DNA of 64,000 nucleotides from Thermoflexus sp042408815. Lineage in GTDB: Bacteria; Chloroflexota; Anaerolineae; Thermoflexales; Thermoflexaceae. How positions within the stretch are numbered: position 1 is the first letter of the stretch; every line of letters starts with the position of its first letter. The position numbers and the translations under genes were made by a program. The stretch covers positions 62,001-126,000 of the forward strand of contig NZ_JBHOQR010000002.1 of the NCBI RefSeq assembly GCF_042408815.1, read 5' to 3'. Positions 8,112-17,334 of this stretch are shown here, piece by piece. The notes below the pieces were generated by a model. That model made no database searches. It had not been told where the DNA came from and saw only the letters and a list, made by a program, of their open reading frames with translations.

Positions 8112-10505
8112 TCAGATAGAGTCGATCTCTACAATCAGCTCCTCAAAAAGAGGAGCGATGACGGTTTGTCCCTCCACCGGAACAGGACGCCCATCCGCAT
8201 GGGCACGGGCCAGAGCGACCCCATGGATCTGAAACCGAAGACCCTCCTCGGGCCACGGGAGATCCCCATCCCATATGCGGCGGATGCGCAGCGCCCTTTC
8301 CTCCCACCGCCCGTGAAACCGATCCACCCGATAAGGACCGAATCCGTCCCCGGCGTCCTGATACAGGATGCCCTCCCCTTCTCCCTGGGATGGCCAGTAG
8401 AGGTGCAGGCGGAGGCCGTCCTCCGCCATCGGCAGGATGCTTCCTGCCCGGACGAAGACCGGGATGCGCTCCAGAGGAGCTTCCACCTCCACAACCCCCG
8501 GGCCAGCGAAGCGCCGATCGCTCCAGAAGTCATACCACTCCCCTGCCGGAAGAAACACTGCTCGCGAGCGCGCTCCTTCCTCCATCACCGGCGCCACCAG
8601 CAGCGCGGAACCCAGGAGAAACATATCCTCGATCTCCCAGAGGGCTGGATCGCTCGGATCCAGCCAGAAAAGCGGACGCGCGAGCGGCGCCCCGGTCTGC
8701 GCCGCTTCCCAAGCCAGAGTGTAAAGATACGGCAGTAGGCGGACGCGCAGGCGGAGGAATTCCCGGATGATGGAGAGGGCTGGCTCGCCGAAGACCCAAG
8801 GCTCACGCCGGGGCGTGCCCTTCGCCGCATGGTTTCGGAAGAAGGGCATAAACGTCGCCGCCTGGAACCAGCGGACGAAGAGCTCCACCGTCGGCGCCCC
8901 GCTGAACCCCCCGATATCGGGTCCGGTATAGGGGATGCCGGAGAGGCCCAGGCCGAGAACCGTAGGAATCGTCTGCCGCAGCGCCATCCATGTGCTCTCT
9001 ATGTCTCCCGTCCAGTTCCACGCGTAACGCTGGATCCCTGCCCATCCCGAGCGGGTGAGCAGAAAGGGGCGCCGCTCCGGACGCAGCCGTCGCAATGCCT
9101 CCCACGCCGCGCGATTCATCAGCAGGCCATACAGATTATGGGCTTCCCGATGATCCCCTCCCCGCCCCTCCATCGCGTGGCGTACCCCACGGGGGAATGT
9201 GGGTTCCCCCCATGCAACAAAGGTCGTGGGCTCGTTCATGTCATGCCAGAAGCCCGCGACGCCCATCTCGACGAAGGATCGATACTGATCTCCCCACCAC
9301 TCCCGGACCGCCGGATCGGTGAAGTCAGGGAAGACGCACCAGCCTGGCCACACCAGCCCGCGGTAAACGGTCCCGTCCGGCAGACGGCAGAACCGGCCGT
9401 TCGCCATCCCTTCCCGATATACGGTGTATCCCGGATCCACTTTCACCCCCGGGTCCAGAATCACCACCGTTCGGATCCCCTGCCCTTCCAGCTCGCGGAT
9501 CAATCCGGGGAGATCGGGGAACCGTCGGCGATCCACGGTGAACACCCGGTAACCGTCCATGTAATCGATGTCCAGGTGGATCGCATGGAGCGGGAGATCG
9601 CGGTCCCGGAACCCCTGAGCCACCGCCCGCACCTCCTCGGCGCTCTCGTAGCTCCAGCGGGATTGATGGAAGCCCAGCGCCCAGCGGGGCGGCATGGGAG
9701 GGCGTCCGGTGAGGGCAGTGTAGCACGCCAGCGCGTGATCGGGAGGTCCTATACAGATGAAATAGCGCAGCGCTCCCCCCGCGAACGTTAGGCAGGCCAC
9801 ATCCGGCTCGGTCGCGCCCAGATCGAAGATCGCCTCAAAGGGGTTCTCATAGAAGACCAAGTAGCTTCCCTCCGGGCGCAGGCTGAGCCAGAGGGGAACG
9901 CTCAGGTAAAGGGGATCCGCCCCGGGACCGTAGCTTCCGCCGGGATTACGGTTCCACATGCGGTAGATCCGGCCCCGCCGGTTCAGGGGGGCGGCGCGCT
10001 CGCCCAGGCCGTAAATCCGCTCTTCCGGGTCCAGCCGGACTCGATGGCGCCACGCTTGCCCGGCACGCGCCGGCGGCTCTTCCTCCCGCCAGATCGTTCC
10101 CGAAGGATCCCGAAAGCGGATCCCTCCGTCGGTCCGGATCTCGATGCGCATCCCCGCGCTCTCCAGGGACCATCCTTCCGTGTGCCTCTCGTGGGAGACC
10201 GACACCTCTGTCAAGCGCTCCCGGACCACCGCGTAAGGCGGCGGGAGGACGCCGGGGGTCCAGGTGAGGCGGACGACCTCTGGAGCCAAGAAGCGGATCT
10301 CCAGCTCGGCGTCCGGCCCAGCAAAGCAGGCGCCGTCGGGAAGGCTGGTCATCGTCTCCAAAGGCCTCACGATCGGCCATGCCGCGGGGGTGGCCGGCGG
10401 GACTCGGCCTTCCCATCGATCTCGCTCCCGCGCCGCACGCACGGCCCGGAACGCGGTGCGCAGACCCACAAAGCGGAGGGTCAAAAGGGCTTTCCGGAGA
10501 TCCAT
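8112..10505 (-). CDS. GH31 family alpha-glucosidase
   Basis: A 797-residue glycoside hydrolase of family 31. The catalytic nucleophile is Asp422 in FWHDMNEPTTF and the acid/base is Asp501 in WNWTGDIESTW. The MPPRWALGFHQSRWSY and HLDIDYMDGYRVFT stretches are typical of the family barrel, and an N-terminal beta-sandwich precedes it. It has no signal peptide, so it probably acts in the cytoplasm on imported maltose-like or isomaltose-like alpha-glucosides. The chosen start, ATG 10505, gives MDLRKALL; the frame extends to 10670 without good reason. It lies beyond the MFS gene from the sugar ABC operon and probably shares its substrates. Confidence 0.9.
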   Translation of the reverse strand: MDLRKALLTLRFVGLRTAFRAVRAARERDRWEGRVPPATPAAWPIVRPLETMTSLPDGACFAGPDAELEIRFLAPEVVRLTWTPGVLPPPYAVVRERLTEVSVSHERHTEGWSLESAGMRIEIRTDGGIRFRDPSGTIWREEEPPARAGQAWRHRVRLDPEERIYGLGERAAPLNRRGRIYRMWNRNPGGSYGPGADPLYLSVPLWLSLRPEGSYLVFYENPFEAIFDLGATEPDVACLTFAGGALRYFICIGPPDHALACYTALTGRPPMPPRWALGFHQSRWSYESAEEVRAVAQGFRDRDLPLHAIHLDIDYMDGYRVFTVDRRRFPDLPGLIRELEGQGIRTVVILDPGVKVDPGYTVYREGMANGRFCRLPDGTVYRGLVWPGWCVFPDFTDPAVREWWGDQYRSFVEMGVAGFWHDMNEPTTFVAWGEPTFPRGVRHAMEGRGGDHREAHNLYGLLMNRAAWEALRRLRPERRPFLLTRSGWAGIQRYAWNWTGDIESTWMALRQTIPTVLGLGLSGIPYTGPDIGGFSGAPTVELFVRWFQAATFMPFFRNHAAKGTPRREPWVFGEPALSIIREFLRLRVRLLPYLYTLAWEAAQTGAPLARPLFWLDPSDPALWEIEDMFLLGSALLVAPVMEEGARSRAVFLPAGEWYDFWSDRRFAGPGVVEVEAPLERIPVFVRAGSILPMAEDGLRLHLYWPSQGEGEGILYQDAGDGFGPYRVDRFHGRWEERALRIRRIWDGDLPWPEEGLRFQIHGVALARAHADGRPVPVEGQTVIAPLFEELIVEIDSI

Positions 10506-10569
10506 TTGGAAGTAGTCTCCCTTGGGATTTCTCACGCATACGGCTCCCATGATACCGGAAGACCGACGG

Positions 10570-10598
10570 TTCGCCGAGCGGCTGTTCGCTTTTACAAT
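10570..10598 (+). promoter_or_regulatory. candidate promoter for the MFS gene, with flanking inverted repeat
   Basis: A TTCGCC hexamer (10570-10575), a 17-base spacer and TACAAT (10593-10598) precede the MFS start. TCGCCGA (10571-10577) and TCGGCGA (10602-10608) form an inverted repeat around the -10 element, which may be an operator. The gap is divergent (GH31 on the minus strand, MFS on the plus strand). Confidence 0.35.
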
Positions 10599-10633
10599 AG
10601 TTCGGCGATGATCCGATCGAGGAGCGCCTGTCC

Positions 10634-11962
10634 ATGCCTTTCCGTTCGGTCTTTCGAAGCCTTCAAGCAATCTCTACGGCCATGCCCATGCCATGGTGGC
10701 GGGAATCAGCGGCAGATCGTTCCCGCATCCTGCGTCGGTTCTGGTGGGATGGGGTGCTGGCCCGTCTCTCCGATGCGTTTGTGGTGGATTACGTACCTCT
10801 CTTCGCCCTGACCATGGGCGCCGGCCCTCGGGAGATCGGGTGGCTGAATGGCCTGGCCCAGCTGATCTACGCGGCCCTCCTGATCCCGGGGGCCCGCCTG
10901 GCCGAGCGCTGGGGCCATCGTAAGGCGTTGGTGATGGTGTCCGTAGCCCTCGCCCGGGCGAATCTCTTGCTCTGGGCGCTCATGCCGTTCTTTCTCTCCG
11001 GCTCTCCGGCGGTCCGCCTGATCGTCCTCACAGGGGCATTGCGCGTGGGCTTGTGGGGATTGGGATTGCCGGCATGGACCAGCCTGGTGGGCGACTGGGT
11101 GCCGCGGGAGATTCGAGGCCGCTATTTCGGCTGGCGGAACATCGGCAGTGGACTGGCGGCCCTGGCCGGGGTTGCAGCTGCCGGCGCCATGATCACCGCC
11201 CTCGGCGGCGTCCAGGGTTACCAGGCCGCCTTCGCCATCGCTTTCCTGGTGGGGGGGATCGGATGGATGTTGTTCGCCAGCATCCCGGAGATCGGCTCTG
11301 GCATGGTGCGAGGCAAGCAACTGCCTCCGTGGCGCCAGGTTCGACAACAACCAGCATTCCTTCGCTATCTGGCCATGGCCGGGGCATGGAACTTCGCCGT
11401 CTTCTCGGCCGGCCCCTTCTTCAACGTCCACCTGGTTCAGAATCTAAAGGCAGATGCCCGCACGGTTGGTTTGCTCTCCATGGTGTCGACACTGACGGCC
11501 CTGATCGGCCAGTGGGTCTTCGGGCGCTGGAGCGATCGTATCGGTTCCCCTCGGGGGTTGCTGTGGGCAGGCGTCTGGATCCCCTTGCTCCCATGGGCCT
11601 GGCTGCTGGCCCGCTCGCCGTGGCACGTCCTCCCGATCAACGCCCTGGCCGGCTTCCTGTGGGCCGGCTTCGAGCTGTGCAGCCTGAATACCCTCCTCAC
11701 CTTCTCGCCTCCGGAAACCCGGCCCCGCTATGCGGCGCTTTACAATCTCATCTCCGGGATATCGGCAGCCCTGGGGGCCGCGACGGGGGGATGGATCGCC
11801 GCCAGATGGGGTTTCTATCCATTGTTTGCCCTCTCGGGATTCGGACGCGCTCTGGCCATTGGCATTTATCGTTGGAAGGTTCTCCCCTGCCTTTCAGAAG
11901 GAGACTTGCAAAAACCGTCGGGTTCAGAGAGAGATCGATCAGAGCTTGTTCCCTCCGGATGA
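10634..11962 (+). CDS. major facilitator superfamily transporter
   Basis: A 442-residue protein with about twelve hydrophobic helices in two halves. The MFS motif A-like loop GARLAERWGHRKALV lies between TM2 and TM3, and the equivalent second-half loop is FGRWSDRIGSPRGLL. GAGG-type Shine-Dalgarno bases (GAGGAG) precede ATG 10634. The family exports or imports small solutes by proton coupling; the substrate cannot be told from sequence. Its position between a GH31 glucosidase and a sugar ABC importer makes a sugar or oligosaccharide plausible, but it is transcribed on the opposite strand from both, so co-regulation is uncertain. Confidence 0.85.
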   Translation: MPFRSVFRSLQAISTAMPMPWWRESAADRSRILRRFWWDGVLARLSDAFVVDYVPLFALTMGAGPREIGWLNGLAQLIYAALLIPGARLAERWGHRKALVMVSVALARANLLLWALMPFFLSGSPAVRLIVLTGALRVGLWGLGLPAWTSLVGDWVPREIRGRYFGWRNIGSGLAALAGVAAAGAMITALGGVQGYQAAFAIAFLVGGIGWMLFASIPEIGSGMVRGKQLPPWRQVRQQPAFLRYLAMAGAWNFAVFSAGPFFNVHLVQNLKADARTVGLLSMVSTLTALIGQWVFGRWSDRIGSPRGLLWAGVWIPLLPWAWLLARSPWHVLPINALAGFLWAGFELCSLNTLLTFSPPETRPRYAALYNLISGISAALGAATGGWIAARWGFYPLFALSGFGRALAIGIYRWKVLPCLSEGDLQKPSGSERDRSELVPSG

Positions 11963-11988
11963 GCAAACGGGTGCGCAGATCGGTATCC

Positions 11989-12876
11989 CTACCCTTCCCG
12001 CAGCCCCGTGAGGGCGATGCCCCGGGTGAAGTAGCCCTGGAATAGGAAGAAGAGCAGCAGGATCGGCACGCTGTTGAACATCGACCCGGCCAGGACTACC
12101 GAATAGACCGTGTAATATTCCCCCTTGAACCAGCTCAGGCCCAGGGGCAGGGTGAAATGCTCCGGGGAGTTGAGCACGATCAGGGGCCACATGAAGGCGT
12201 TCCACTCCCCCTGGAAGGTGAAGAGGGCCAGCGTCAGCAGGGCTGGCCGGCTGATGGGCAGAACGATGCGGAAGAAGATCGTGAACCATCCGGCCCCATC
12301 GATCATCGCCGCCTCCTCCAGCTCCCGGGGGAGGTTCTTGTAGAATTGGGCCATCATGAACACCCCGAAGGCCCCGGCAATCCCTGGCACGATCAGGGCC
12401 ATCAAGCTGTCCAAGAGCTTCATCTGACGGATGATCAGAAAGTTCGGGATCAATGTGACCTGGCCAGGGATCATCATCGTGACCAGCATGGCCCAGAAGA
12501 ACAGATCCCGCCCCGGGAAGCGGAGCCGGGCGAAGGCATAGCCCCCCATGGCGCAGAAGAGGGTGCGGACCACCGCCAGTAGCCCGGCCACGAAGGCGCT
12601 GTTGAGCATCCAACGGGGGAACAGGTGGCGGAACTCGGTGACCACCTTCAGGTAATTTTCCAAAGTGAAAGGGATCGGCAGGAGGAATGGCGGCTCATAG
12701 AGGTGCGTAAGGGGCTTGAGGGAAAAAACTACAGTCAGGAAGAAAGGCGTAGCGGCGACGACGGACCATCCGATCAGGATCCCGTAGAAGATCGGCTTCT
12801 TGATCTGATCCCACCATGCGAACTCATCCCGATAGCGAACGACGGGCTTGGCGGGGGCCACTGCCTCCACAGCCAT
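11989..12876 (-). CDS. carbohydrate ABC transporter permease (MalG type)
   Basis: A 295-residue inner-membrane permease with about six helices. The EAA loop LEEAAMIDGAGWFTIFFRIVLP contacts the ATPase. It belongs to the CUT1 (maltose-type) MalG/UgpE group. Its start lies one base from the stop of the preceding MalF-type gene, so the two are co-translated. No ATP-binding subunit is encoded in this operon; CUT1 systems often use a shared MsiK/MalK-like ATPase encoded elsewhere. It is the last gene of the LacI-controlled operon. Confidence 0.9.
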   Translation of the reverse strand: MAVEAVAPAKPVVRYRDEFAWWDQIKKPIFYGILIGWSVVAATPFFLTVVFSLKPLTHLYEPPFLLPIPFTLENYLKVVTEFRHLFPRWMLNSAFVAGLLAVVRTLFCAMGGYAFARLRFPGRDLFFWAMLVTMMIPGQVTLIPNFLIIRQMKLLDSLMALIVPGIAGAFGVFMMAQFYKNLPRELEEAAMIDGAGWFTIFFRIVLPISRPALLTLALFTFQGEWNAFMWPLIVLNSPEHFTLPLGLSWFKGEYYTVYSVVLAGSMFNSVPILLLFFLFQGYFTRGIALTGLREG

Positions 12877-12877
12877 C

Positions 12878-13756
12878 TCACACCTCCGCTGGACGCTCGA
12901 TCAGGCGGCGCTGGATCACGGTCACGATCAGGATCATCCCAGCCAGCACAAAGGCCACGGCCGAGGCCCGTCCCATGAAGGGAGTGGTGCTCTGGAAGGC
13001 CCACTTATAGATCAGGTAAGCGATCGTGGTCGTGGAATCCAGCGGTCCCCCGGCCGTCATCACGTAGATCTGGTCGAACACCTGGAAGCAGCCGATGACC
13101 CCCATGGTGACGACGAAGAAAATCACCGGGCGGAGCAGGGGGATGGTGATGTGACGGAGCATCTGCCACCGGTTCGCCCCATCGATCATCGCCGCCTCAT
13201 AGTAGGTGATCGGGATGTCCTGGAGGCCCGCCAGGAAGATCACCATCATGGTCCCCGTAGTGGCCCAGATGTTCACGATCATGATCGTGGGCAAGGCAAA
13301 AGTCGGGCTGTTCAGCCAGTCGATGGAGAGGCCCAGGATCTGATTGATCACCCCCGTCTTTTTGAACAGCCACAGGAAGATCAGGCTGATCACCACCGAG
13401 GAGGTCACCGAGGGGACATAGAAGAGGGTGCGGAAGAAACGGCGGAACTTGATCTCCTGATCCAGAGCGAAGGCCAGAAGCAGGCTGATCACCGTCTGCA
13501 CCGGCACCACCACCGCTACGTATTTCAGGGTGTTGGGGATCGCCTTCTGCAGGAACAAGGTATCCCGGAGCAGATAGAGATAATTCCCCAACCCGATCCA
13601 GCGAGGCGGGCTGAACAGGTCGAAGTAGGTGAAGGAGAGATAGAGAGCGTAAGCGATGGCGAAGACGTTGAAAACCAGGAAAACGAAAAGATAGGGCGAG
13701 AGCAGGACGTAAGCGGCGACCCACTCTCCTAACTGACGGCGACGGATCCGGGGCAT
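12878..13756 (-). CDS. carbohydrate ABC transporter permease (MalF type)
   Basis: A 292-residue permease with about six helices and the EAA loop YYEAAMIDGANRWQMLRHITIP. It lacks the long periplasmic P2 loop of E. coli MalF, as is usual for Gram-positive-type and thermophile CUT1 systems. I chose ATG 13756 because GGAGGGGAGGA lies directly upstream; the frame is open to 13813. A strong stem-loop separates it from the binding-protein gene upstream. It pairs with the MalG-type permease to form the channel. Confidence 0.9.
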   Translation of the reverse strand: MPRIRRRQLGEWVAAYVLLSPYLFVFLVFNVFAIAYALYLSFTYFDLFSPPRWIGLGNYLYLLRDTLFLQKAIPNTLKYVAVVVPVQTVISLLLAFALDQEIKFRRFFRTLFYVPSVTSSVVISLIFLWLFKKTGVINQILGLSIDWLNSPTFALPTIMIVNIWATTGTMMVIFLAGLQDIPITYYEAAMIDGANRWQMLRHITIPLLRPVIFFVVTMGVIGCFQVFDQIYVMTAGGPLDSTTTIAYLIYKWAFQSTTPFMGRASAVAFVLAGMILIVTVIQRRLIERPAEV

Positions 13757-13780
13757 CCTGTCCTCCCCTCCGATGATGCG

Positions 13781-13810
13781 GGGTGGGCGGGAGCTCATAC
13801 CCGCCCACCC
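13781..13810 (-). terminator. intra-operon stem-loop between binding-protein and permease genes
   Basis: A perfect 11-bp stem, GGGTGGGCGGG with CCCGCCCACCC, and an 8-base loop (13792-13799). It starts 20 bases after the binding-protein stop. No T-run follows, so it is more likely a partial terminator or 3'-end stabiliser than a full stop. This matches the known need for more binding protein than permease. Confidence 0.6.
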
Positions 13811-13830
13811 CACCGAATGCGCCTTGCGGC

Positions 13831-15135
13831 TTACTGTTGCTCCTTGAGGGCCTTACGGACCTCCTCGGCGGCCTGCTTGAAGCTGGCCCCCACATCCTGG
13901 CCCTCCAGGTAGATCCGCTCCAGGGCCTTGCCCATCTGCTCGTTCACCACATCGCCTCGCAGGCCCCACATGAAGGGCGTGCCGAACTCCGCCCCTTTGA
14001 AGATGACCAGGGATTCCGGATGGGTCTTGAAGTATTCATGCTCCCCCAGTTTGGCGCGGGACGGCAGGGCGAAGCCGGTGGAGAGCACCACCGTCTGGCT
14101 CTCCTCGCTGGTCAGGCACTCGATGGTCTTCCAGGCCGCCTCCGGGTTCTTGCTGTTCTTGGAGATCACATAGGCCACGGTGAAGATCAGGTTCCCGCGC
14201 CCCTTGGGACCCTTCGGCGGGAAGGCGGCACCCCACTTGAGGTTTGGGAACTGCTCCCGGAGGTAGGGGATCAACCATCCGCCCTCAAAGACCATCGCCA
14301 GCTTCCCCTGGCCGAAGGCCGTCCCCTGCCAGTCCACCCCCACGTCGGACGGGATCGCCCCGATCTTCTCCGCCCGGAAGGAAGTGTAGAACTTCGCCGC
14401 CTCGACGACCTCTGGGCTGTCCAAGAGCGTGTCTTTGAAATCCGGAGTCATGATGCGCCCGCCGTTCTGGAAAACGAAAATCGGGAAGCGCCCGGGGTCG
14501 GCCGGGACGCCCAGGCCATAGATGCCCTTCGCCGGATCCGAAAGCTTGCGGGCAGCGTTCTTCAGATCATCCCACGTCCAGTTCTCATTCGGCTCCGGGA
14601 TCCCCGCCTTCGCGAAGAGGTCTTTGTTGTAGAACAGGGCCAGGGTGTTGAAGTCCTTGGGGATGCCGTAGACCTTGCCGTCCGGCCCAGTGAAGGCGTC
14701 CATCAGGGTCTTGATGAAGTCCTCCTTCTTCACGCCGGACTTCGCCATATAGTCATCCAGGGGCACCAGGACGCCCTTGGAGGCGAAGAAGGGGAACTGG
14801 AAGATATCCATATAGTAGATATCGGGCTCCGCGCCGGAGGCGACCAGGGTCTTGATCTTGGCCCAGTAGTCCCCGGTGATCGGCTCGTATTTGACGACGA
14901 TATCTGGGTTCTTCAGAGAACAGCGATAGAGTAGAGATTCCAGCAGGGCCGTCTCCTGGGGGTTGGCCGCCCAGCCGGAGAGCCGCACCGTGATCTTGGG
15001 CTTCTCCACCTCCTTGGTGACCTCCACCCGGGTCACCACCACCTCCCGGGTGACCGCGGGGGTGGGCGTGGCCGCCGGCGCGCAGGCCGTCACGGCCAGA
15101 GCGAGAACAACGAGCAGGAGCAGGAGCCTTTTCAT
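13831..15135 (-). CDS. sugar ABC transporter substrate-binding lipoprotein
   Basis: A 434-residue family 1 extracellular solute-binding protein. The signal peptide ends in a lipobox (AVTAC, Cys18), so the protein is membrane-anchored. A short Thr-Pro/Val linker follows, then the two-lobed binding fold with EPDIYYMDIFQFPFFASKG and the AFGQGKLAMVFEGGW hinge-region motif typical of CUT1 binding proteins. TAAAAGGAGG provides a strong ribosome binding site. It sits between the GH65-like hydrolase gene and the permeases, so the ligand is probably an alpha-glucoside such as trehalose, kojibiose or a maltodextrin; this is inferred from the neighbours. Confidence 0.9.
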   Translation of the reverse strand: MKRLLLLLVVLALAVTACAPAATPTPAVTREVVVTRVEVTKEVEKPKITVRLSGWAANPQETALLESLLYRCSLKNPDIVVKYEPITGDYWAKIKTLVASGAEPDIYYMDIFQFPFFASKGVLVPLDDYMAKSGVKKEDFIKTLMDAFTGPDGKVYGIPKDFNTLALFYNKDLFAKAGIPEPNENWTWDDLKNAARKLSDPAKGIYGLGVPADPGRFPIFVFQNGGRIMTPDFKDTLLDSPEVVEAAKFYTSFRAEKIGAIPSDVGVDWQGTAFGQGKLAMVFEGGWLIPYLREQFPNLKWGAAFPPKGPKGRGNLIFTVAYVISKNSKNPEAAWKTIECLTSEESQTVVLSTGFALPSRAKLGEHEYFKTHPESLVIFKGAEFGTPFMWGLRGDVVNEQMGKALERIYLEGQDVGASFKQAAEEVRKALKEQQ

Positions 15136-15152
15136 GGCAGCCTCCTTTTAGA

Positions 15153-17264
15153 TTAGAATAAATTGGTTTGGATCCGTCGCGCCTCACCCGGCGCGACCGT
15201 GAGCTCCCCTTCCATCCGAGCGATCCGCAACCGTATGGCAATGGGTTCCTCGGTCGGATTGCGCAGCGAGACCTCGAGATGATTCCGCCGGCGATCCCAT
15301 TCCCCGGAAAGGAGCAGGCCGTGGGCCCGCCAGTTCTCCCAGGCTCCCCTCTCCCAGATCGCCGGCAGGCTCGTCGCGATCCGAATCCCATCTTCCCGGG
15401 TCTGAACTACCAGGTGGTGCAGCGCGGTGCACAGGGCCCCATGAGCCGTCCCAAAATACTGCATGTTCCATCGCCCTTCGTCATCCACGGTCTCCGCGAT
15501 CCCTCCATGCATGGAGAAAGCGGGGCGGATCTCATGCAACGTCTGCCATGCCCCTTCCCCATCGCCCTGCCATGCCTGAATGGTGGCCAACACCGCAGCA
15601 GCCCATGGGAACCCCCACTCGTTGTTCCCATGGCCCACCATGCGTCCGGCATATCGCTCGCGGTAAGCTCGAACCGTCTGGATCGCCCGCGGATCTTCTG
15701 GCGGGATCACTTCCATCGGGTAGATGGGGGCCAAGCTGCTCATGTTGAGATGGTTCTCCTCCTCCGAGGCCTGGAAATAACGCCCGTTGTAGAGGCGGTC
15801 CAGGGTGCGGCGCAGCCCGGCAGCGGCTTGGGCGCTCCGCTCGATCCGCCCATCCGCCCGGCCCAGCAGACGGGCGGCCTGGACATACCGTTCCAGCAGC
15901 CGGATCGTCCCCGCCAGGGTGATCCCTTCGTTGCGCACTCGCACCGGCCGCTCATCGACCCCGACCATCGGGCGGATCTCGAAGCCACGCGGTGTTTCTT
16001 CCACCACCGCGTGCAGGAAGAAAACCGCCAGCCCTTCCAGCAGCGGGAAAACCACCTCAAGGAGGCGGCGGTCTCGGGTGAACGCGTATGGCTGGAAGAG
16101 CATATTGGCGTAGGCGGCGTTGTTATGGACCTGCTCCTTCTGGTGCACCCAGATCCCGTAGGCTGGCTGGCCCTGGTGGGTAAGCTCCCAGTCCCATTTC
16201 AGGCCAGGGGCGTTGAAATCCTCCCGGGCGTGGCGCTCGGCCGCCTCCCGGGTGTGCAGGAAGAAGCGGATGGCCGCCTCTCCCTCCGCGGTATGGTTGG
16301 CCTCCAGAAGCGCCCGGTGAATGAAATAAGCATCCCAGAACAGGTGAGAAGACCAGGTCAGCCGCAGGTTGCCCACCGGGAGCCCGCCCGAGATCGGGTT
16401 CTGGATCGCCTTGAACAAATACCGGCTGGTCCGGTAGACCCGATCGAACACTGGATCCGGGAGCTCAAAACGCGAGGTGGCGAAATAGTCCCGCCAGAAC
16501 GCTCGAGTGCGCGCATGAAGCACCTCCGGCCCCTCAGCCATGGCATGAGGGATGACCTCGGTGTCCAGCGGGCCCGCATAATCATCGACGATGGTGAAGT
16601 AGTGGGTGAAGGCAGTCCCCTCCCCTTCCAGCCACCAGACCTTTCCCTCGCGACCCCCGCCCTGGGCCTCCGCCAGCGCCACTTCGATAAAGCCCTGATA
16701 GGGACCCAGGCGGTAAAACGCCGCCGGACGCCCATCCAGGAAGGTCAGGGCATCGAAGGGATCCGTCTCGTGGCCTTCCTCTCGCCATACGCCTGGTGCA
16801 GCCCGGACCCGCAGGCGAACCGGTCGGTTGAAGCGATAGCGGATCACTAAGAGCGGACGGTCCGGGCACAGGAACGTGGTGACCTCCGCCCGAGCCACCC
16901 GCCAATCCACCGTCGTGTAAACCGTTCCCTCCTCTGGGATAAAGGTCTGGGTGAACCCCTGGACCTGCCCGGCCTGGCCCTCCACCTCCACCTCGTAAGC
17001 GGTGTAACCCAGGGGAGCCAACTCCGCCCATGGCTTCCCCGTCTTCGGCAACGCCGCCGCGAAGGGCGGGCGGCGCGGAGGCACTACATCCACCAGGCGG
17101 TCCTCTGGATAGTAGCGATCGGACTTATACCACTGACAGCGATCCAGATAGGGGTGCCAGCCATTCGGCGGGCGGTCCGGCACCATCGCCCCGGTGTAAC
17201 CGATCAGCACCCCGTCATGCCCGTTCCCCAGAAACGCAGGATAGTAATCCCGTGGCAGCCGCAT
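15153..17264 (-). CDS. six-hairpin glycoside hydrolase, GH65-like
   Basis: A 703-residue protein with an N-terminal beta-sandwich (about 1-260) and an (alpha/alpha)6 barrel (about 270-640). GLKWDWELTHQG (from residue 354) and GVDERPVRVRN (Glu438 as putative general acid) resemble the GxRxPWE and GPDEYH motifs of GH65 phosphorylases and acid trehalases, though they diverge from both. It has no signal peptide. It may hydrolyse or phosphorolyse an alpha-glucoside imported by the adjacent ABC system. Assignment to GH65 rather than GH15, GH63 or GH95 is an inference from motif similarity. A LacI-type palindrome lies 15 bases upstream of its start. Confidence 0.65.
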   Translation of the reverse strand: MRLPRDYYPAFLGNGHDGVLIGYTGAMVPDRPPNGWHPYLDRCQWYKSDRYYPEDRLVDVVPPRRPPFAAALPKTGKPWAELAPLGYTAYEVEVEGQAGQVQGFTQTFIPEEGTVYTTVDWRVARAEVTTFLCPDRPLLVIRYRFNRPVRLRVRAAPGVWREEGHETDPFDALTFLDGRPAAFYRLGPYQGFIEVALAEAQGGGREGKVWWLEGEGTAFTHYFTIVDDYAGPLDTEVIPHAMAEGPEVLHARTRAFWRDYFATSRFELPDPVFDRVYRTSRYLFKAIQNPISGGLPVGNLRLTWSSHLFWDAYFIHRALLEANHTAEGEAAIRFFLHTREAAERHAREDFNAPGLKWDWELTHQGQPAYGIWVHQKEQVHNNAAYANMLFQPYAFTRDRRLLEVVFPLLEGLAVFFLHAVVEETPRGFEIRPMVGVDERPVRVRNEGITLAGTIRLLERYVQAARLLGRADGRIERSAQAAAGLRRTLDRLYNGRYFQASEEENHLNMSSLAPIYPMEVIPPEDPRAIQTVRAYRERYAGRMVGHGNNEWGFPWAAAVLATIQAWQGDGEGAWQTLHEIRPAFSMHGGIAETVDDEGRWNMQYFGTAHGALCTALHHLVVQTREDGIRIATSLPAIWERGAWENWRAHGLLLSGEWDRRRNHLEVSLRNPTEEPIAIRLRIARMEGELTVAPGEARRIQTNLF

Positions 17265-17277
17265 CCATCGCTCCGTT

Positions 17278-17289
17278 CGAAACGTTTCA
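17278..17289. promoter_or_regulatory. LacI-type operator upstream of the GH65-like gene
   Basis: CGAAAC-GTTTCA around the perfect core GAAACGTTTC (17279-17288) has the central CG and TGAAACGTTTCA-like half-sites of LacI/GalR operators. It lies in the 70-base gap between lacI and the hydrolase gene. It probably lets the adjacent repressor control the hydrolase and transporter genes. Confidence 0.6.
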
Positions 17290-17334
17290 GTTTCAAGGAC
17301 AGGAAGAACGCTCCGTGCGACCTCCGGGAGCGAT

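Noticed and set aside
12848..13732. A 294-codon plus-strand frame opposite the MalF-type permease gene.
   Set aside because: Its composition (long runs of Asp, His and Glu) mirrors hydrophobic codons read antisense; there is no ribosome binding site and the permease on the other strand is unmistakable.
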